NCBI GenBank assembly: GCA_016735415.1 | Contig: JAERRP010000242.1 | Coordinates: forward strand, 1-9,998 | Length of the DNA stretch: 9,998 bases | Source of the DNA: Desulfobacterales bacterium | Lineage (GTDB): Bacteria; Desulfobacterota; Desulfobacteria; Desulfobacterales; UBA5852 | Direction of reading: 5' to 3' | The notes under the pieces: model-generated | What the model was told of the DNA's origin: nothing | Seen by the model: the letters and a program-made list of their open reading frames with translations, nothing else | Databases searched by the model: none | Position numbers and translations under genes: made by a program | Shown here: one piece after another, positions 6,524-9,998 of the stretch | How the letters are laid out: every line of letters starts with the position of its first letter | Position numbering within the stretch: the first letter of the stretch is position 1

Positions 6524-6943
6524 TCACTGTTCGTCGTCTTCCAAATTCTCGTCAGTGGTGGTCAAGGCCTGAAAACGCTGGACCAGGATTTGACTGTCCT
6601 CGACCACCAGGCGTTGCTTCAATTTACCTTTTTCCCGGTCCATCAGGTGGTAATCGAATACGGGCGGGGGGTGGTTGAATCCGCCGTTCGGGGTTTCGGA
6701 CGGCCGCTCGGATTCCGTCGGGGGGTGATGCGTCGCTTCCTTACCCAGAACGGCGATCCGGTCCATGATATTGGCTGCCACCTTGTTGATCACCGTCTCC
6801 AGGCGCAAGCTGTTCGGCCGTTTGGTTCCTTCGGGCGATGTTTCCGGATCGTCTGCCAACGCCTTGGCGCTCTGGCGGTTTTTTTTGAGCTGCAGGGTGA
6901 AGTCTTTTAAAATATTGTGGATCCGGTAGCTGGGGATAAACAT
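6524..6943 (-). CDS. Uncharacterised 139-residue protein downstream of a NUDIX gene
   Basis: I do not recognise this with certainty. Starting at ATG 6943 (GGAA about 8 nt upstream; 28 nt after the NUDIX stop) it encodes MFIPSYRIHNILKDFTLQLKK, then a charged, Pro-rich low-complexity middle (about 31-95), then a helical C-terminal region (DREKGKLKQRLVVEDSQILV) and an acidic end. There is no signal peptide, membrane segment or cysteine motif. The N-terminal pattern (hydrophobic start, IHNILK, basic stretch) and the ETVINKVAANIMDRI helix (49-63) remind me of the short proteins encoded beside flgM in sulfate reducers (the DVU0524-type family), but I cannot verify this and no flagellar gene is in the window. 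The frame is open upstream to 7099, where it runs antisense-frame through the NUDIX gene; that extension is rejected. The coding call rests on operon position and a start in the proper place. Confidence 0.65.
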   Translation of the reverse strand: MFIPSYRIHNILKDFTLQLKKNRQSAKALADDPETSPEGTKRPNSLRLETVINKVAANIMDRIAVLGKEATHHPPTESERPSETPNGGFNHPPPVFDYHLMDREKGKLKQRLVVEDSQILVQRFQALTTTDENLEDDEQ

Positions 6944-6971
6944 GAGCGTTTCCGTTGGGTTTGTTTTCAGG

Positions 6972-7529
6972 CTATCGGCCGTCGGGTTTCTGCGCTTTAA
7001 GATAATGGGTTCGAAACTGCCGGATAAAGACCCGATGACTGTCAAAAGCAAGGGCCGGCAGATCAGCGTGCTGAAACCAGCGGGCCTCGGTGGCATCATC
7101 CCCGGCCGTTGGCGTTCCGCCGGCCGGTGCGACCAGATAAGCGGCCAATAAGACGGTGTGGTAAAGCTTGCTGGGGGTTGAACGCAGCCCCAGCAAACAT
7201 TCGATTCGTCCGGTCAGGCCGGTTTCTTCCCGCAGTTCCCGCAGGGCTGCCACCTCGGGCTTTTCCCCCAGTTCCATGAAACCACCAGGGAGACACCAGT
7301 CGCCTTTCTTCGGTTCGACGCCGCGTCGCACGAGGAGAATGCGTCCCTTGGCGTCCGGTACCACCGTGCATACCGCCGGAACCGGGTTTTCGTAGATCGG
7401 CTGGTGGCAGTGCCGGCAAAAGCGCCGGAGCGTCCCTTCCCAGATCCGTTCCGTCAGGCGCTGCCCGCAGTAAGGGCAGTGGCGTTTGACCGGCATACCG
7501 GTTGAAATGTCGGTTGCTTCAGTCGTCAA
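6972..7529 (-). CDS. NUDIX hydrolase with N-terminal zinc ribbon
   Basis: The protein is 185 residues from a TTG start at 7529, or 174 from ATG 7496. A zinc-ribbon knuckle pair, CPYC (18-21) and CRHC (38-41), precedes the NUDIX fold. The NUDIX box runs 83-105 and fits Gx5Ex7REUxEExGU exactly: G83, E89, R97, E98, E101, E102, G104. Family members hydrolyse nucleoside diphosphates linked to another moiety. The zinc-ribbon plus NUDIX layout is shared with NADH pyrophosphatase (NudC) and with many ADP-ribose/NADH pyrophosphatase-like proteins, but this one lacks the full N-terminal NudC domain, so the substrate is open. The TTG start has AAGG five nt upstream and overlaps the stop of the upstream aldolase gene by 11 nt, implying coupled translation. 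Both starts keep the zinc ribbon intact. Confidence 0.9.
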   Translation of the reverse strand: MTTEATDISTGMPVKRHCPYCGQRLTERIWEGTLRRFCRHCHQPIYENPVPAVCTVVPDAKGRILLVRRGVEPKKGDWCLPGGFMELGEKPEVAALRELREETGLTGRIECLLGLRSTPSKLYHTVLLAAYLVAPAGGTPTAGDDATEARWFQHADLPALAFDSHRVFIRQFRTHYLKAQKPDGR

Positions 7530-8814
7530 AGTCGCCTTCGGGCCCTTTGTTGCTATCGATGTGGGCGGCGTGGGGCCTTATCTTATCTTCGGTCCAGTCA
7601 TCCGGGTTTTCGATCCGCTTCGCCTTGGGGCCGGGGTCGTACGAACCCGCCGTCAGGATGGCTTCCACACAGAGGGGCGCGGTGTCCCGGGCGTTGAACA
7701 CATTTACCAGCATATTGTAGACAAAGGCTCGAACGCGCTCCACCATACGATCCCGGACGGCCTGGGGTTGACCCAGAAGCACATTTTCAAAGGGCAGGTT
7801 GAGCTTCTTGTAATTGCCCCCTTTCCAGCCCTGCTCGGAGGCATAGGCCACCATGCGCGCCCAGACATCTTCCATGAGACCTTCGTTTTTAACCTTGATA
7901 AAGCCGCCGTTCTCATCCAGGATGGCATTGCCGTAATCATTGACTTCAAGCCCCCAGCTGATCATCTGCAGGGCCGTGGCCACATTGGCTTTGGTGGTGC
8001 GCGTGCGCTTGGCGATTTCGCGCAGCCGGTCCGAATTGTTCCCGGAGGTCCCGTGCTGGGCGCCGGATACCCTGTAAGGCGTCAGCACTTCGTGGATTTT
8101 ACGGGTCAGATCCACCTGGATGCCCTGGCCGCTGGCTTCGATGCCGTGGGTGGAGCCGTTGTTCAGGGCGATCCAGTTGGGGAAAATGCCGTGGGCGTTC
8201 AGACCGCGAATCAGAAACAGGGCTTCGTCCGCCGTGGAAAGGCCCTGTTCCCCCTTGATTTCGCCGACCTCGGTTTCCAGTCCGGCCCAGGACGGCACGC
8301 AGGGATTCAGGGCCAGGTTGGCCAGCAGGTTGAGATCGTCCGGCATGTGGGAGGCATCGATGGCAATGGAGGTCATGCCGGCTTCGAAGATTGTGGGGAT
8401 CTCCATTTGGGCCGGGGCGATATCCGTTTCTTTTTTGATCCCGTAATGATCGGCGTGAATCGCCACCGGGATGGTGATGCCCAGTTTGTTGCAGACGGCA
8501 TTCACCTGGCGGGCGATGTTCCAGTAGTTGACGGCACAATAGGCCTTGGCGCCGCCCTCGGAGCGGGCGATTTCGATGATCAGGCAGGCATTGGCCTGCT
8601 GGGCCGCCAGCAGGGCCCCGCGAATGACGAAGTCGCTGCGACCGTTGGCGGCCATGGTAATGGCGTTGCCTTTGGCCAGCGTGGCCTTGTCGATATATTT
8701 GCCGCTGACGATCAGGGCCCGTGATTCGGGGAAGCGTTTAACGATGTTCGGTGGGCGGCCGACTTGCAAAGCCTCCCGATACGCCTTGGAATCGAGTGTA
8801 TAATTTGATGTCAT
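7519..8814 (-). CDS. Class II fructose-bisphosphate aldolase family protein, long (431-residue) variant
   Basis: The start at ATG 8814 has an ideal AAGGAGG (8826-8820) five nt upstream; a frame open to 8871 is not used. Class II aldolase landmarks appear in order: HADH (120-123, matching the Asp109/His110 pair of E. coli FbaA), ASHMPDDLN (154-162), ETEVGEIKGE (180-189), STHG (221-224, His223) and QHGTSG (253-258, His254). These give the expected zinc ligands and Asp general acid. Typical members of 280-360 residues cleave or form fructose 1,6-bisphosphate in glycolysis and gluconeogenesis. This protein has about 75 residues before the barrel region and over 100 after the last motif. The NIDTD segment that contacts substrate in FbaA appears as NVATA (277-281). 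It may serve as the gluconeogenic FBP aldolase of this lineage or act on another ketose phosphate. It heads an operon with the NUDIX gene. Confidence 0.85.
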   Translation of the reverse strand: MTSNYTLDSKAYREALQVGRPPNIVKRFPESRALIVSGKYIDKATLAKGNAITMAANGRSDFVIRGALLAAQQANACLIIEIARSEGGAKAYCAVNYWNIARQVNAVCNKLGITIPVAIHADHYGIKKETDIAPAQMEIPTIFEAGMTSIAIDASHMPDDLNLLANLALNPCVPSWAGLETEVGEIKGEQGLSTADEALFLIRGLNAHGIFPNWIALNNGSTHGIEASGQGIQVDLTRKIHEVLTPYRVSGAQHGTSGNNSDRLREIAKRTRTTKANVATALQMISWGLEVNDYGNAILDENGGFIKVKNEGLMEDVWARMVAYASEQGWKGGNYKKLNLPFENVLLGQPQAVRDRMVERVRAFVYNMLVNVFNARDTAPLCVEAILTAGSYDPGPKAKRIENPDDWTEDKIRPHAAHIDSNKGPEGDFDD

Positions 8815-8819
8815 TGCAA

Positions 8820-8826
8820 CCTCCTT
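8820..8826 (-). promoter_or_regulatory. Strong Shine-Dalgarno of the long class II aldolase
   Basis: AAGGAGG on the minus strand, five nt before ATG 8814. It is the best ribosome binding site in the window and fixes the start against the upstream in-frame ATG at 8871. It suggests high expression. Confidence 0.85.
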
Positions 8827-8927
8827 TATATAGGTTGATCTTTCCTTAATATATTGGCATTTCAATTTCAAGAACAGACCGAGAGATGTGGTCGTGCGTC
8901 CGGACGAACTTCGATGTTTTGAAAGTA

Positions 8928-8936
8928 ATTATATCA
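8928..8936 (-). promoter_or_regulatory. Predicted extended -10 promoter for the aldolase-NUDIX operon
   Basis: On the minus strand, TGA followed by a perfect TATAAT (8936-8928). No good -35 is present 16-18 nt upstream, but the TGn extension can make one dispensable. Transcription would begin near 8921 and leave a leader of about 105 nt. The element sits directly against the ribosome site of the divergent fucA-like gene, so the two transcription units share a 135-nt control region. No equally good promoter was found for the plus-strand gene. Confidence 0.45.
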
Positions 8937-8949
8937 AAAGGAATTGGGA

Positions 8950-9615
8950 ATGCTGCTCGCAGAAGAACGCCAGATGATTGTCGATGGCGGGAAGGCCATG
9001 GTGCGCGCCGGTTTAACGGCTGGTACGGGCGGGAATTTAAGCTTGATCTGCCGTCGCCGCGGATTGATCGCCATCAGTCCCTCCGGGCTCGCCTATGCGG
9101 CCATGCGGCCGCAGGACGTGGTGCTGGTCGATCCGGAAGGGCACACGGTCGAGGGGGCGTTCAAACCGTCGAGCGAGTTGGGCTTTCACCTGATCCTTTA
9201 CCACCGCCGGCCGGCGGTGGGGGCCGTGGTCCATACCCATTCGGTCTACGCCACCACCTTGGCCTGTCTGGGCTGGGAGATCCCCGCCGTTCATTACCTG
9301 GTCGGGTTTGCCGGCCACAAGGTTCCGGTGGCGCCATACGCCACGTTCGGAACGGATGCGCTGGCCGCCAGCGTGGCCGCCACCCTGGGAACCGACTACA
9401 ATGCCGTCTTGCTTGCCAATCACGGGCTGGTCGCCGTGGGGGACGACCTGAAAGCGGCGTTCAATACGGCCGAGGAGGTGGAGTTCGTTGCCCGGGTGTT
9501 TTATCAGGCCCGATGCGTTGGTCATCCGGTGGTGCTGTCCGATCGGGAAATGGATGCGGTCATCGCGAAATTCAAGACTTACGGTTGTCCGCAGGATCAT
9601 CCGACTGAAGACTGA
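8950..9615 (+). CDS. Class II aldolase/adducin family protein, L-fuculose-1-phosphate aldolase type
   Basis: The protein has 221 residues from ATG 8950, with AAGGA (8938-8942) seven nt upstream; a TTG at 8944 is less likely. It follows E. coli FucA (215 residues) almost position by position with a shift of three. The catalytic acid is Glu76 in SSELGFH (E73 in FucA). Zinc ligands are His95 and His97 in HTHS and His158 in NHGL (H92, H94, H155). Tyr116 in VHYLV corresponds to Y113, and the C-terminal KFKTYG (207-212) supplies the Tyr matching Y209. GTGGNLS (26-32) and SPSG (43-46) form the phosphate site. FucA-type enzymes cleave L-fuculose 1-phosphate, and relatives handle other 1-phosphate ketoses such as deoxyribulose 1-phosphate, to DHAP and an aldehyde. 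No sugar kinase or isomerase lies nearby, so the true substrate is open. I therefore give the type and withhold the symbol. Confidence 0.88.
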   Translation: MLLAEERQMIVDGGKAMVRAGLTAGTGGNLSLICRRRGLIAISPSGLAYAAMRPQDVVLVDPEGHTVEGAFKPSSELGFHLILYHRRPAVGAVVHTHSVYATTLACLGWEIPAVHYLVGFAGHKVPVAPYATFGTDALAASVAATLGTDYNAVLLANHGLVAVGDDLKAAFNTAEEVEFVARVFYQARCVGHPVVLSDREMDAVIAKFKTYGCPQDHPTED

Positions 9616-9663
9616 GCGTGGCAGGCCCTTATCGTCATGCAACCAGCAGGGGGAATAGCCGGT

Positions 9664-9998
9664 ATGAAACAAGCGCAACCTGTACGAATCGAGATCGAGG
9701 CCGGGCGGTCGGTCGACGGCCTGGTCAATGCACCGGATACCCGCCTGGCCGGCGAGCGCGCCGCCGTCGTTATGGCCCACGGATCCGCCAACGACATGCA
9801 CGAAGCCCTGCTGGCGTATTTGGCACAAGGGTTGTCGGCCCGGGGGCACTGGGTGCTGCGGTTCAATTTCCCTTACCGCAGCGAAGGGCGCCAACATCCT
9901 GACGGTCAGGGGGTTCTTGAACGAACCTGGCTGGCGGGGGCCGCCTGGGCACGCCGCCAAGGCCGGGTTTCATCCCCGCGCCCCATGTGCGGGGGGGA
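9664..9998 (+). CDS. Alpha/beta hydrolase, KANL3/Tex30-like (dienelactone hydrolase-like), cut by window end
   Basis: An open frame runs from ATG 9664 (AGGGGGA at 9648-9654 as ribosome site) to the end of the window, 111 codons with no stop. It begins with a short beta hairpin region (VRIEIEAGRSVDGLV), then the strand-loop VVMAHGSANDMHEALL, where HGSA replaces the HGxG oxyanion segment. The helix AYLAQGLSARGHWVLRFNFPYRSEG follows (split here as AYLAQGLSARG and HWVLRFNFPY). This matches the N-terminal third of the KANL3/Tex30-type serine hydrolases of bacteria. The nucleophile motif, normally GGKSMGGR, lies just beyond the window. In the last roughly 40 nt the frame reads SSPRPMCGG, whereas the +1 frame reads FHPRAPCAGG, which looks more like the approach to that motif, so a small frameshift near the end is possible. 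The gene lies 48 nt after the fucA-like gene. Confidence 0.72.
   Translation, partial: MKQAQPVRIEIEAGRSVDGLVNAPDTRLAGERAAVVMAHGSANDMHEALLAYLAQGLSARGHWVLRFNFPYRSEGRQHPDGQGVLERTWLAGAAWARRQGRVSSPRPMCGG

Noticed and set aside
6944..7099. N-terminal extension of the 139-residue unknown protein.
   Set aside because: It would lie out of frame inside the NUDIX gene, without a ribosome site. ATG 6943 is just past the NUDIX stop.
7486..8724. Long plus-strand open frame (412 codons) opposite the aldolase and NUDIX genes.
   Set aside because: Its composition (Gly, Asp, Val, His-rich, no motifs) is the usual antisense shadow of a GC-rich gene. The minus strand encodes complete class II aldolase motifs.
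9037..9960. Minus-strand open frame (307 codons) opposite the fucA-like gene and hydrolase.
   Set aside because: It crosses two plus-strand genes with clear motifs and an intergenic gap, and has no recognisable domain of its own.
1..9998. CRISPR arrays, transposases, prophage genes, toxin-antitoxin pairs, tRNA or rRNA genes, defence systems.
   Set aside because: No regularly spaced repeats, inverted terminal repeats, tRNA-like cloverleaf or defence-type domains were visible by eye on either strand.

Overview
The window looks like an ordinary housekeeping stretch of a GC-rich Gram-negative genome, most likely Desulfobacterota (Desulfobacteraceae/Desulfosarcinaceae type). This rests on the gene order phoH - 7TM-HD phosphohydrolase (pgpH) - ybeY - pdxJ - tsaE, on the general flavour of the proteins, and on an unusual long class II aldolase. 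The taxonomic call is inference. There are ten genes, two of them cut by the window edges. I found no tRNA, rRNA, CRISPR array, IS element or integration scar.

Left block (1-4775, minus strand): a compact operon read right to left. It contains phoH (YbeZ-type ATPase), pgpH (membrane HD hydrolase of the c-di-AMP phosphodiesterase family), ybeY (rRNA-maturation endoribonuclease), a pdxJ homologue and the start of tsaE (tRNA t6A ATPase). Most of the set belongs to RNA maturation and stress homeostasis. A promoter with an extended -10 is proposed around 4930-4959, leaving a leader of about 150 nt that contains a strong GC hairpin.

Middle block (5142-6478, plus strand): cvpA (small inner-membrane protein) and mazG (NTP pyrophosphohydrolase) overlap by 19 nt, behind a good sigma70-like promoter at 5065-5093. 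The 366-nt gap 4776-5141 is the divergent control region for the left and middle blocks.

Right block (6524-8814, minus strand): a 431-residue class II fructose-bisphosphate-aldolase-like enzyme, a zinc-ribbon NUDIX hydrolase that overlaps its 3' end, and a 139-residue protein of unknown function. Divergent from it on the plus strand (8950 onward) are a FucA-type class II aldolase/adducin enzyme with all expected metal and catalytic residues, then an alpha/beta hydrolase of the KANL3/Tex30 type cut by the window end.

The most interesting observation is the pdxJ-position gene. It keeps the fold-defining and phosphate-site motifs of pyridoxine 5'-phosphate synthase. However, the three catalytic residues known from E. 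coli (His45, Glu72, His193) are Arg, Gly and Tyr, and several other active-site residues are also changed. It may be a repurposed or dead PdxJ in the canonical pdxJ locus. The second is the long aldolase, whose metal ligands are intact but whose substrate-contacting NIDTD motif reads NVATA.
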